A stretch of 35,414 nucleotides of DNA from an uncultured Oscillospiraceae bacterium (GTDB lineage Bacteria; Bacillota; Clostridia; Oscillospirales; Acutalibacteraceae). The translations under genes were made by a program, and so were the position numbers. Shown piece by piece: positions 13,515 through 21,125 of the stretch; position 1 is the first letter of the stretch; each line of letters begins with the position of its first letter. The DNA lies in NCBI GenBank assembly GCA_900540275.1, contig UQFO01000024.1, forward strand, positions 1-35,414, given 5' to 3'. Below the pieces are notes generated by a model that saw nothing but the letters and a program-made list of their open reading frames with translations, made no database searches and was not told the DNA's origin.

Positions 13515-14120
13515 TTATTTCGCAGATTCTTCCGTTTCATCCGCGGATTCTTCGTTTTCGTTATTTTCCTGGGGCTGGGCCGGTTCCTCCGCCAGCTCTT
13601 CTGTGGAAAGCGCTTCGCCGCTCTGCGCTTCCTCTTCGCTTTCAAAAGCGATGTCCAGCGTGCTGTAGGCTTCTCCCCCGGCTTCCGGCTGGGCTTCTTC
13701 CTCCGCTTCCCCGGCGGGAGCCTCCTGCACAAGCTCAAAGCCGCTTAAGAAGGTGTACGGAATTCCGTAACCGAGCGCCGCTGCCGCGAGCATTGCGACG
13801 GTAGTATTGGCCGCCAGCTCCGTATGGAACGGAAGGCCGACCGCAAAATACGCCGCGATAATATAAATTGCAGGCAGGTCGATGAGGATGAACGTGGGGA
13901 TGCTGAAGCGAACGAGCTGTTTGCCGTCACCCACGCGCGTTGCATAGAATAAAATCAAACCGAATACCAGGTAAATTGCCATATTGATGATGCCGCCGAC
14001 CGCGGCGTCAACGGTGGTACCCACAAAAGAACTGAAGAAATAGGCGCATACGATGTAGCCGATGACGAGGAATGCGGAAATCAATAAGTTAATGTTGTCC
14101 CTCTTGGTTGTTTTTCTCAT
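13515..14120 (-). CDS. Membrane protein with acidic C-terminal tail, unknown function
   Basis: 201 residues. Four hydrophobic segments lie within the first ~130 residues. The last ~65 residues are strongly acidic and low in complexity (rich in Glu, Ala, Gln and Asn, many EE and SAE-type repeats), presumably cytoplasmic. I recognise no named family. ATG 14120 is chosen because GGAGGT stands seven bases upstream; the in-frame ATG at 14135 overlaps that ribosome site. It lies between prmA and the mrp-like gene on the same strand, 96 bp after prmA, with an 18-bp palindrome in that gap, so it may be separately transcribed with mrp. Confidence 0.8.
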   Translation of the reverse strand: MRKTTKRDNINLLISAFLVIGYIVCAYFFSSFVGTTVDAAVGGIINMAIYLVFGLILFYATRVGDGKQLVRFSIPTFILIDLPAIYIIAAYFAVGLPFHTELAANTTVAMLAAAALGYGIPYTFLSGFELVQEAPAGEAEEEAQPEAGGEAYSTLDIAFESEEEAQSGEALSTEELAEEPAQPQENNENEESADETEESAK

Positions 14121-14164
14121 TTGTACGACCTCCATAAATCTTTTATTCGCTAAAAAACCATGCT

Positions 14165-14182
14165 TATTTTACCAGTAAAATA
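14165..14182. repeat. 18-bp perfect palindrome upstream of the acidic-tailed membrane protein gene
   Basis: TATTTTAC-CA-GTAAAATA, a perfect 8-2-8 inverted repeat, 44-61 bp before the start at 14120. On the minus strand it contains TAAAAT, a plausible -10, although no -35 fits at 17 bp. Position and symmetry suit an operator. Confidence 0.5.
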
Positions 14183-14216
14183 TGAAGGAATTATGTCTTT
14201 ACAGAAAAATTTTTTA

Positions 14217-15152
14217 TCAATTCTGTGTTTCTGCCTTGATTTTCTTCGCCGCGAGGCAATACCAGCCATTTTCCTCCAGCTTTTCGATGATTGTAAAGCG
14301 GCCTTTAAGCGCCTGCGTGACATCCTGCACCCTTGTGTCTATAATGCCGCTCATGATATAAACGGCATCATCCTTTAAAAAGCCGGCAATATCCTTTGAA
14401 AGCAAAATCACCGCGTCAGCCACGATGTTTGCAAATACTACATCGTATTTTCCGGAAACCTTTTCGGTCAGGTCGCCGCAGATTGCCTCAAAGCGGTCTT
14501 CCACCTGGTTGAGCGCGGCGTTTTCTTTTGCTGTCTTTACGGCAAGCTCGTCGATGTCCACGCCAACCGCGCGCCCCGCTCCCAGCAGGAGCGACGCAAC
14601 CGCTAAAATCCCGCTGCCGCAGCCCACGTCGAGCACATGGCCGCCCTGTTTTATGTAACGCTCCAGCGCCGTAAGGCAAAGCCTTGTCGTTTCGTGCGTG
14701 CCGGTGCCGAACGCAAGCCCGGGGTCCAGGTTCAAAACAACACGTCCCTGCGGGTCGTACTCACTGCGCCAGGTCGGCCGGATTAAAAGCCTTTTCCCAA
14801 CCGGCATTGGATGGAAATACTGCTTCCAGTTATGAAGCCAATCCTCCTCCGCACAGCTTTCACAGGTGATTTCATGCGCTATCTGCTCAGCGTTTAAGCG
14901 TTCGCTCAAAAAGGAAACCGCCTCCCTTGGACTTTCCTCGGGGCTTATGTATACGTGGATGACACCCTCGTCGCGGTTTTTTTGCAGCAGCGCCTCGTCA
15001 ATCAGGTCGATGCGCGCAATCTCCCGCACCTCCTGCTCAAGCGCGGAGTAGTCCTCTATATAAATACCATACGGCACGACCATCTGGGCAATATCGCCCG
15101 CCGTCCCTAAATCCTTTGCGGAAACGTTTATTTTAATTTCTGTCCAGTCCAA
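14217..15152 (-). CDS. prmA: Ribosomal protein L11 methyltransferase
   Basis: 311 residues, the usual PrmA length. An N-terminal substrate-recognition domain (about 1-100) precedes a Rossmann methyltransferase domain with FGTGTHETT (148-156), the SAM-binding LDVGCGSG (174-181), acidic VDID (198-201) and the catalytic-loop FANIVAD. The enzyme trimethylates L11 using S-adenosylmethionine. The start is TTG at 15152 behind AGGCGGT, 12 bp after the dnaJ stop. It is the last member of the heat-shock operon, a common arrangement in Firmicutes. Confidence 0.94.
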   Translation of the reverse strand: MDWTEIKINVSAKDLGTAGDIAQMVVPYGIYIEDYSALEQEVREIARIDLIDEALLQKNRDEGVIHVYISPEESPREAVSFLSERLNAEQIAHEITCESCAEEDWLHNWKQYFHPMPVGKRLLIRPTWRSEYDPQGRVVLNLDPGLAFGTGTHETTRLCLTALERYIKQGGHVLDVGCGSGILAVASLLLGAGRAVGVDIDELAVKTAKENAALNQVEDRFEAICGDLTEKVSGKYDVVFANIVADAVILLSKDIAGFLKDDAVYIMSGIIDTRVQDVTQALKGRFTIIEKLEENGWYCLAAKKIKAETQN

Positions 15153-15164
15153 AAAAGCACCGCC

Positions 15165-16304
15165 TTATTCTTCAAACATGCCCTTTAATTTATCAAAGAA
15201 GCCCTTGCGCTTCTGGTAATTTTTTTCTCCTACGGCCTTTTCAAATTCCCGTAAAAGCTCTTTTTGTTTGCTGGAAAGGTTTTTCGGCACTTCGATTACG
15301 ACCCTGACATACTGGTCGCCCCGGCCTCTGCCGCCGAGATGCTGGATGCCCTTTCCTTTCAGCTTGAACACGTCGTTTGGCTGGGTACCCTCGTGTATGC
15401 TGTAGCTTACCTTGCCGTCAAGGGTCGGTACGACGACCTCGCCGCCGAGCGTGGCCTGCGAGTAGGTAATGGGGAGCTCGCACCATACGTCGTCGCCGCG
15501 GCGTTCAAATATGGGGTGCGGGCGGACGTTTACATATACGTGCAAATCGCCGTAAGGGCCGTTGTTTGTGCCGGCATTGCCGTGGCCGCTAACATTGAGC
15601 ACGCGGTCCTCGCTGATACCCGCGGGGATATCCACATCGACGGTGCGCTTCGTTTTGACGCGCCCGGTACCCATACAGGTGCGGCACGGCGTTTCGACGA
15701 CGCGCCCCTTTCCCTTACACGAATCGCACACGCGCGACGTCTGGATTACGCCGAACGGTGTGCGCTGGCTGATTTTAACCTGGCCGGTACCGCCGCACGC
15801 GGGGCAGACCTTCGGTGAGGTTCCCTTTGCCGCGCCCGAGCCGTTACAGTCGCTGCAGGTGCTGACGTTCTGGTAAGACACTGTCTTTTTGCAGCCCTTG
15901 GCCGCCTCCTCAAACGAAATGGTGACGGTCGTTTCTATGTCGGTGCCGCGGCGCGGCGCGTTCGGGTTAGCGTGCTGCCTTCCGCCGAAGCCGCCGAAAA
16001 AGCTGTTGAAAATATCTCCAAAGTCCATATCCGCGCCAAACGGGCTGCCGCCCGCCGCGCCCGCGCCGTAGCTCGGGTCTACGCCCGCATGGCCGAACTG
16101 GTCGTAACGCGCGCGCTTGTCTTTATCGGAAAGCACCTCGTAGGCCTCGTTTACCTCCTTGAACTTCGCCTCAGCCTCTTTGTCGCCGGGGTTCAGGTCG
16201 GGGTGGTACTGTTTCGCAAGCTTGCGGAACGCTTTTTTTATTTCATCCTCAGAGGCGTTTTTGGGTACTCCCATCACCTCGTAAAAATCTCGCTTGTCAG
16301 CCAA
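15165..16304 (-). CDS. dnaJ: Chaperone protein DnaJ
   Basis: 379 residues. The J-domain occupies residues 1-70 with His34-Pro35-Asp36 (HPD), which stimulates DnaK ATPase. A Gly/Phe-rich linker follows (about 75-115), then four CxxCxGxG-type zinc-binding repeats (CSDCNGSG, CPACGGTG, CDSCKGKG, CRTCMGTG) at about 147-212, then the substrate-binding C-terminal region. The start is TTG at 16304, six bases after AGGAGGC; no ATG gives the conserved MADKRDFYEVMGV start. It lies in the CIRCE operon, separated from dnaK by an unusually long 181-bp gap containing a GC-rich hairpin. Confidence 0.97.
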   Translation of the reverse strand: MADKRDFYEVMGVPKNASEDEIKKAFRKLAKQYHPDLNPGDKEAEAKFKEVNEAYEVLSDKDKRARYDQFGHAGVDPSYGAGAAGGSPFGADMDFGDIFNSFFGGFGGRQHANPNAPRRGTDIETTVTISFEEAAKGCKKTVSYQNVSTCSDCNGSGAAKGTSPKVCPACGGTGQVKISQRTPFGVIQTSRVCDSCKGKGRVVETPCRTCMGTGRVKTKRTVDVDIPAGISEDRVLNVSGHGNAGTNNGPYGDLHVYVNVRPHPIFERRGDDVWCELPITYSQATLGGEVVVPTLDGKVSYSIHEGTQPNDVFKLKGKGIQHLGGRGRGDQYVRVVIEVPKNLSSKQKELLREFEKAVGEKNYQKRKGFFDKLKGMFEE

Positions 16305-16401
16305 AATGACGCCTCCTTGTTATGTTAAAACTCAAAGCTTTTCTATCATACTCTAAAACGGCCGCCGCGTCTACAGTTTTATGGTACTATCTGATAACGG
16401 C

Positions 16402-16434
16402 AACACGGGGCAGGTCGCCCTGCCCCAATGTTAT
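16402..16434. repeat. GC-rich hairpin in the dnaK-dnaJ gap
   Basis: GGGGCAGG-TCGC-CCTGCCCC (16407-16426) is a perfect 8-bp stem, extended by AACA/TGTT. No T-run follows on the minus strand. It may slow transcription or protect the dnaK transcript 3' end. A second G/C-rich partial repeat (GCCCGCGGGC) lies at about 16442-16451. Confidence 0.55.
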
Positions 16435-16485
16435 TGCCCCTGCCCGCGGGCTTACCGCCCTGGGCACAGCATCAAATTTTTTATT

Positions 16486-18336
16486 TTAGTCAACATCCTT
16501 GAAATCGGCGTCATATACGTTGCCGTCGCCGCTTTGCCCCGCTGCGCCGCCCGGCGTGCCGGCAGCCGGGTCAGTTCCCGGAGCCGCACCCGGCTGCTGG
16601 GGAGCCGCCTGCTGGTAAAGCTTTGCGGAAACGCCCTGGAGCGTCTTTTCCATGTCTTCCTTCGCGGCCTTGATGGCTGCCATATCGTTCTTGCCGATTG
16701 CGTCCTTTACGGCCGCTACCTTGGCATTGAGGCTGTCCTTGTCCGCCTGGTCGATTTTGTCGCCGTTTTCACTGATGAGCTTTTCCACCTGGTAGCACAT
16801 GTTCTCGGCTTCATTCTTAGTATCGACCTCTTCACGGCGCTTTTTGTCCTCCGCGGCGAACTGCTCCGCGTCCTTGACAGCCTTGTCGATGTCGTCCTTG
16901 GACATATTTGTGCTGGAGGTAATCGTAATCTTCTGCTCCTTGCCTGTACCAAGGTCCTTGGCCGATACGTTTACGATTCCGTTCGCGTCGATGTCAAAGG
17001 TGACCTCAATCTGCGGCACGCCGCGCATAGCCGGAGCAATGCCGGTCAGCGTGAACAGGCCGAGCTGCTTGTTGTCGCGGGCAAATTCCCTTTCGCCCTG
17101 CAGGACGTTTATTTCCACCTGTGTCTGGTTGTCTGCCGCTGTGGAGAAAATCTGGCTCTTCTTCGACGGGATGGTCGTGTTGCGCTCAATGACCTTTGTC
17201 ATCACGCCGCCCATTGTCTCAACGCCGAGGGAAAGCGGCGTAACATCGAGCAGCAGCAGGCCGTCGACCTCGCCGCCAAGCACGCCCGCCTGGATAGCCG
17301 CGCCGATAGCGACGCATTCGTCGGGGTTGATGCCCTTGAACGGCTCTTTGCCAATCAGTCCCTTTACAGCCTCCTGTACAGCCGGAATCCTGGAGGAACC
17401 GCCGACCATGAGCACCTTATCGATTTTATCTATGGTAAGGCCGCTGTCCTGCAGCGCCCTGCGGACGGGGCCCATCGTGTTTTCCACGAGGTCCGCGGTA
17501 AGCTCGTTGAACTTTGCCCTGGTGAGCGTAAGGTCCAGATGCTTGGGGCCAGTTGCGTCCGCTGTGATGAACGGCAGGTTAATGGCTGCCTGCGTAACGC
17601 CGGAAAGCTCGATTTTCGCTTTTTCCGCCGCTTCCTTTAAACGCTGCATCGCCATTTTGTCGCTGGAAAGGTCAATGCCTGTTTCCGCCTTAAAGCTCGA
17701 TACCATCCAGTCGATTACGCGCTGGTCGAAGTCGTCGCCGCCTAAGCGGTTATTGCCCGCGGTTGCGAGGACCTCCTGTACGCCGTCGCCCATCTCGATG
17801 ATAGAAACGTCGAACGTGCCGCCGCCCAAATCGTATACCATGACCTTCTGGTCGGTTTCCTTATCGATGCCGTAGGAAAGCGCGGCTGCCGTCGGCTCGT
17901 TGATAATACGCTTGACATCGAGTCCCGCGATTTTGCCCGCGTCCTTCGTCGCCTGGCGCTGCGCGTCCGTAAAATACGCGGGGACGGTGATGACGGCCTG
18001 CGTGACCGTTTCGCCCAGATAAGCCTCCGCGTCTGCCTTCAGCTTTTGCAGTATCATTGCGGAAATTTCCTGCGGTGTGTAGTTTTTGCTGTCGATTGTT
18101 ACCTTAAAGGCGGTACCCATCTCTCTCTTGATGGAAGCCACAGTCCTGTCGGGGTTAGTAATCGCCTGGCGCTTTGCCACCTGGCCGACCATTCTTTCAC
18201 CCGTCTTGGAGAACGCGACGACGGACGGCGTCGTCCTTGCGCCTTCCGCGTTTGCGATAACGACGGGTTCTCCGCCTTCTATTACTGCTACGCATGAGTT
18301 TGTTGTACCTAAGTCAATACCGATTGTTTTTGCCAT
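16486..18336 (-). CDS. dnaK: Chaperone protein DnaK (Hsp70)
   Basis: 616 residues. The nucleotide-binding domain begins MAKTIGIDLGTTNSCVAV and holds VYDLGGGTFDVS (phosphate 2 loop) and VGGSSRIPAV. The hydrophobic linker GLLLLDVTPLSLG leads into the peptide-binding domain and helical lid. The C-terminus has the usual Gly/Pro/Ala-rich tail ending in an acidic DADFKDVD. ATP-driven folding of nascent and damaged proteins with DnaJ and GrpE. ATG 18336 is preceded by GGGAGGA. It belongs to the CIRCE-controlled operon. A stop at 16486 is followed by AAAAAATTTGATG, not a terminator. Confidence 0.98.
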   Translation of the reverse strand: MAKTIGIDLGTTNSCVAVIEGGEPVVIANAEGARTTPSVVAFSKTGERMVGQVAKRQAITNPDRTVASIKREMGTAFKVTIDSKNYTPQEISAMILQKLKADAEAYLGETVTQAVITVPAYFTDAQRQATKDAGKIAGLDVKRIINEPTAAALSYGIDKETDQKVMVYDLGGGTFDVSIIEMGDGVQEVLATAGNNRLGGDDFDQRVIDWMVSSFKAETGIDLSSDKMAMQRLKEAAEKAKIELSGVTQAAINLPFITADATGPKHLDLTLTRAKFNELTADLVENTMGPVRRALQDSGLTIDKIDKVLMVGGSSRIPAVQEAVKGLIGKEPFKGINPDECVAIGAAIQAGVLGGEVDGLLLLDVTPLSLGVETMGGVMTKVIERNTTIPSKKSQIFSTAADNQTQVEINVLQGEREFARDNKQLGLFTLTGIAPAMRGVPQIEVTFDIDANGIVNVSAKDLGTGKEQKITITSSTNMSKDDIDKAVKDAEQFAAEDKKRREEVDTKNEAENMCYQVEKLISENGDKIDQADKDSLNAKVAAVKDAIGKNDMAAIKAAKEDMEKTLQGVSAKLYQQAAPQQPGAAPGTDPAAGTPGGAAGQSGDGNVYDADFKDVD

Positions 18337-18404
18337 GATAAATTCCTCCCATATTTTCCGGTGATATCTTTTGGTTTATGTCAATCAATTGATTCGTTTG
18401 CGGA

Positions 18405-18992
18405 TCAATCGCAGTTAGCTACCTGCACCATCGCGTGGCGGATTATCTTGTCACCCGTCTTATAGCCCTTCTGGAAAACCATCGCAATCGTGTTTTCTCC
18501 AAGCTCCTCGTTTTCCACCTTGGAAACCGCGTTGTGAAGCTGCGGGTCGAATGCTTCGCCGGCTTCCCCAAACGCTTCGACGCCCAGCTTTTGGAGCGCC
18601 GCCGTGAATTGGCTGTTTACGAGCTCCAGCCCCTTGCGGAACTCCTCAGGCGCGCCCTTCGACGATTTAAGCGCCGCTTCCAGGCTGTCGGCGACGACAA
18701 GGATTTCAGAAACGGCCTTTGCCGTGGCGTCGGCGTATATGTTAAGCTTTTCAGCCGTCGTCCTCTTTCTGTAATTGTCATACTCGGCGGCTAAGCGCAT
18801 ATAGCTGTCTTTCTGCTTTTGGAGCTCCTCCTGCGCCTCTTTGAGCGCGCCGGAGTCCTTTTCTTTTTTTGCTTCTTTTTTCTTAGCCTCTTTTTTCTGC
18901 CCAGGCTCCCCGGCGGCCTCCTGTTCGTTTTGTTCCTTCGTTTCTTCCTCATGAGTCTGAGGCGCGGCCTCTTCCTTCTTCTGCTTGCTCAT
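18405..18992 (-). CDS. grpE: Nucleotide exchange factor GrpE
   Basis: 195 residues. A long charged, low-complexity N-terminus rich in Glu, Lys and Ala (about 1-60) leads to the coiled-coil and the GrpE core: DSYMRLAAEYDNYRKRT, then the C-terminal HNAVSKVENEELGENTIAM and VFQKGYKTGDKIIRHAMV, the family signature. It releases ADP from DnaK. ATG 18992 is chosen because AGGA stands nine bases upstream; the ATG at 19001 touches that site. The next gene, dnaK, starts 68 bp downstream. Confidence 0.96.
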   Translation of the reverse strand: MSKQKKEEAAPQTHEEETKEQNEQEAAGEPGQKKEAKKKEAKKEKDSGALKEAQEELQKQKDSYMRLAAEYDNYRKRTTAEKLNIYADATAKAVSEILVVADSLEAALKSSKGAPEEFRKGLELVNSQFTAALQKLGVEAFGEAGEAFDPQLHNAVSKVENEELGENTIAMVFQKGYKTGDKIIRHAMVQVANCD

Positions 18993-19043
18993 GAAACTCA
19001 TTCCTTTCTGCGGGGACAGGGCCCCGTGCTTCTTTTCAAGCGT

Positions 19044-20072
19044 TTATATCTCCAGCAACTCACTGATAAGTGTACCCACCACGCCGGAAACATATTCCAG
19101 CAGGCTCAGGCTCCTGCCGTAATCCATGCGGACAGGGCCGATAATTCCCACGGCCCCCGCAGGGGCTCCGGCAATCCGGTACCGTTTTGTTATGACGCTG
19201 CTGTTTGTAAGCTCCTGCCTGCCGCTCTCTCCCCCGACGAACACCTCAGCCTCCTCGCCGCCGCTTAAGAGCAGAGCGGCCGTGTCCGGCGGGCTGTGCA
19301 GCAGCTTCATCACCGCGCGCACGTCCTGCAAATCGTAATCACGGCAGAAAAGCAGGTTTGTTTCCCCATGCAGGCTCACGTTCATCTGCGCGGCTTCCTT
19401 TGCCGATTCCATCACCGCCATGAGTACGTTTGGCATCAGCATGGCAAGCTCGCCGAAGCCGACTGCCGCCGTCTGGATAAACGCGGGTGTGATATCGTGC
19501 AGGGAAACGCCGCCAAACCGTTCGTTTAAGAGCCGGTCGAATACCTTGACGATTTCGGGCGTGAGCACGTAATCGCAGCGAAACAGCCGGTTTTTGACCA
19601 TCCCAGAGGAGGTAATCAAAACGGCCATCGCCGTCTGCCGGCCTGTCTGTACCAAATGGATTTTGCGGATTTCAGCCCTTTCGCCGGGCGGCGTGGTCGA
19701 CGCGCAGGCCATACCGGTAATCTGGGAAAGGATGCCGGAGGCCTCGTTCAAAATGTGCTCCGGGTCGTCCGCTGATGCGTTCAGGCGCGCGTCAATGAAT
19801 TCCCTGCTCTGCCCGGGCAATGGCCGTATGGGCATCATATGGTCAATATAATGGCGGTACCCCTTGTGCGAAGGAATCCGTCCCGCCGACGTGTGCGGCT
19901 GCAAAAGATAGCCCATTTCGGAAAGGGAGGCCATCTCGTTGCGTATGGTCGCGGAGGAAACGGATAAATCCATCTGGTCGAGCAAGGCCTTGGAGCCGAC
20001 AGGCTCGCCTGTGCGGATGTAGCTTTCCACCACTGCCGAAAGGATTTTACTTTTTCTCGGCGCCAGCTCCAT
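19044..20072 (-). CDS. hrcA: Heat-inducible transcription repressor HrcA
   Basis: 342 residues. The N-terminal winged-helix contains RKSKILSAVVESYIRTGEPVG, VSSATIRNEMASLSEMGYL and HTSAGRIPS, the HrcA hallmark. The C-terminal part contains the GAF-like region with GAVGIIGPVRMDYGR. HrcA binds CIRCE and represses the operon until heat stress. Three starts are close together (GTG 20081, ATG 20078, ATG 20072); AGAGG lies eight bases before ATG 20072, which is preferred. First gene of the operon; a perfect CIRCE lies 43 bp upstream. Confidence 0.97.
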   Translation of the reverse strand: MELAPRKSKILSAVVESYIRTGEPVGSKALLDQMDLSVSSATIRNEMASLSEMGYLLQPHTSAGRIPSHKGYRHYIDHMMPIRPLPGQSREFIDARLNASADDPEHILNEASGILSQITGMACASTTPPGERAEIRKIHLVQTGRQTAMAVLITSSGMVKNRLFRCDYVLTPEIVKVFDRLLNERFGGVSLHDITPAFIQTAAVGFGELAMLMPNVLMAVMESAKEAAQMNVSLHGETNLLFCRDYDLQDVRAVMKLLHSPPDTAALLLSGGEEAEVFVGGESGRQELTNSSVITKRYRIAGAPAGAVGIIGPVRMDYGRSLSLLEYVSGVVGTLISELLEI

Positions 20073-20114
20073 ATCCATCACCTCTCCCAGTCTATGCCGA
20101 ACCTCCCTGTTGTG

Positions 20115-20141
20115 TTAGCACTCTAAAAAGGAGAGTGCTAA
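20115..20141 (-). promoter_or_regulatory. CIRCE operator (HrcA binding site)
   Basis: TTAGCACTC-N9-GAGTGCTAA with both half-sites perfect. It begins just past the predicted transcription start of hrcA-grpE-dnaK-dnaJ. Confidence 0.98.
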
Positions 20142-20150
20142 TTTATCTAT

Positions 20151-20179
20151 AATTTACCACCGCGCCCCGCTTTTGTCAA
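20151..20179 (-). promoter_or_regulatory. Vegetative promoter of the heat-shock operon
   Basis: On the minus strand a perfect TTGACA (20174-20179) and TAAATT (20151-20156) with 17-bp spacing, directly upstream of CIRCE. Confidence 0.85.
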
Positions 20180-20238
20180 GTTTTTAATTGTAAACTAATT
20201 ATGAAGAGGCGCCGGATTTTCGGCGTTTTACTTTGCTA

Positions 20239-20267
20239 TTGACTTCCCTGCCCGAATTCTATATACT
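20239..20267 (+). promoter_or_regulatory. Promoter for the paired small membrane proteins
   Basis: TTGACT (20239-20244), 17 bp, TATACT (20262-20267). Divergent from the heat-shock promoter about 60 bp away. Confidence 0.82.
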
Positions 20268-20302
20268 TTGAATAGAAAATCTCAGGAAGGAGAACGGCGT
20301 TT

Positions 20303-20623
20303 ATGTGGATTGTTTTAATCGCGTCTTTTATTTGCCTTGCCGTGGCTGTAATTCTGTTTGCGCCGCTCTTCCGCGGGGTACCGCTTTTCCGTCCCGTAGC
20401 GCTGTTCTTTATTTTTGAAGGCGTCTGGATGGCGGCGAATTACCTTGTAACGCAGCTTTGGCCCGGAACCGATGCAATGCAGTGGATTCATTACACGGGG
20501 ATTATCGTATTCGGCGGCTATCTATTAATCTGCCTGTTCTACAGCCGGCCTAAAAAATCCAGGGAAGAAAGAAGCCAAGGGACAAAAAAGAAAAAGACCT
20601 CCCGCAGAGATAGGAGGAGCTGA
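20303..20623 (+). CDS. Small membrane protein, unknown function (first of a related pair)
   Basis: 106 residues with three hydrophobic segments (about 2-22, 30-50, 63-82) and a strongly basic C-terminal tail (KKSREERSQGTKKKKTSRR). It shares a core with the next gene: W-[MW]-x-AN-x-L...PG-x-D-[AM]-[ML] followed by a hydrophobic segment and a basic tail, suggesting duplication. I recognise no named family. ATG 20303 is preceded by AAGGAGAA. The next gene begins 6 bp downstream, so the two are cotranscribed from the promoter at 20239. Confidence 0.75.
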   Translation: MWIVLIASFICLAVAVILFAPLFRGVPLFRPVALFFIFEGVWMAANYLVTQLWPGTDAMQWIHYTGIIVFGGYLLICLFYSRPKKSREERSQGTKKKKTSRRDRRS

Positions 20624-20629
20624 TTATAA

Positions 20630-20914
20630 ATGGGCTATGTTTTCGCCGCTATGTGGCTTATTATCGGCGTTTATTTAATTGTAAACGGGGTTAAGGAGCA
20701 TAAGATTCTTTGCTTTCTCGGCAGCTACTTTGTTTTCCTCTGCCTGTGGTGGCTTGCTAACGAGCTGACTCCGGGCGTCGATATGCTCAAGGATGCGCCG
20801 TATGTCGTCATCCTGCGGTGTATTTCCGGCGCTGTACTTATCGCGGCGGCCGTTGTTTACCTCATAGCGCGACGGCGCAGAAAAGACGGCGGGGACAGCG
20901 GGGAACAAAAATAA
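20630..20914 (+). CDS. Small membrane protein, unknown function (second of a related pair)
   Basis: 94 residues with three hydrophobic segments (about 3-20, 25-43, 60-80) and a basic then acidic tail (ARRRRKDGGDSGEQ). The central LWWLANELTPGVDML resembles VWMAANYLVTQLWPGTDAM in the upstream protein. The basic tails suggest that the C-termini are cytoplasmic. ATG 20630 follows TAGGAGGAG. It ends before three successive hairpins. Function unknown. Confidence 0.75.
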   Translation: MGYVFAAMWLIIGVYLIVNGVKEHKILCFLGSYFVFLCLWWLANELTPGVDMLKDAPYVVILRCISGAVLIAAAVVYLIARRRRKDGGDSGEQK

Positions 20915-20921
20915 TAAACGG

Positions 20922-20953
20922 AAGGGGGGCTTTTAGAGTTCCCCTTTTCTTTA
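20922..20953 (+). terminator. Terminator after the small membrane protein pair
   Basis: AAGGGGGG (20922-20929) pairs with TTCCCCTT (two G-U pairs) around a 9-nt loop and is followed by TTCTTTAT. Confidence 0.7.
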
Positions 20954-20968
20954 TGCTGCATAGAATAG

Positions 20969-21003
20969 AAAGCGGCGGGGTCGACCTACAAAGCCGCTTT
21001 TTA
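20969..21003 (+). terminator. Second terminator hairpin in tandem
   Basis: AAAGCGGC pairs with GCCGCTTT and is followed by further Ts; the loop contains the palindrome GGTCGACC. Confidence 0.75.
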
Positions 21004-21011
21004 TAGAGACA

Positions 21012-21048
21012 GCCGCGCAGGGCTTTTGCTTTGCGCGGCGTTTCTTTC
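21012..21048 (+). terminator. Third hairpin in tandem
   Basis: GCCGCGC (21012-21018) pairs with GCGCGGC (21033-21039), extended inward by AGGGC/GCTTT with two G-U pairs around a TTTT loop; tail GTTTCTTTCT. Confidence 0.65.
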
Positions 21049-21090
21049 TATTTATATAAATAGGCAGGTCCTCAAAATCACACATTCGCG

Positions 21091-21118
21091 CCCCCTTCAT
21101 ATTTTGAATGTAAGGGGG
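21091..21118 (+). promoter_or_regulatory. Hairpin that would sequester the ytaF ribosome site
   Basis: CCCCCTT (21091-21097) pairs with AAGGGGG (21112-21118), extended by CAT/ATG with one bulged base. The 3' arm is the Shine-Dalgarno sequence of the TTG start at 21126. Confidence 0.55.
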
Positions 21119-21125
21119 TGTTTGA

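Noticed and set aside
16381..17640. Long + strand frame antisense to dnaK (419 codons)
   Set aside because: A shadow of the GC-rich dnaK codons; the composition is a mirror image and there is no ribosome site.
16799..17875. Second long antisense frame over dnaK
   Set aside because: Ser/Pro/Ile-rich shadow translation; dnaK on the other strand explains it fully.
21012..21118. yybP-ykoY manganese riboswitch upstream of ytaF
   Set aside because: Hairpins are present, but the conserved loop sequences of that riboswitch are not seen.
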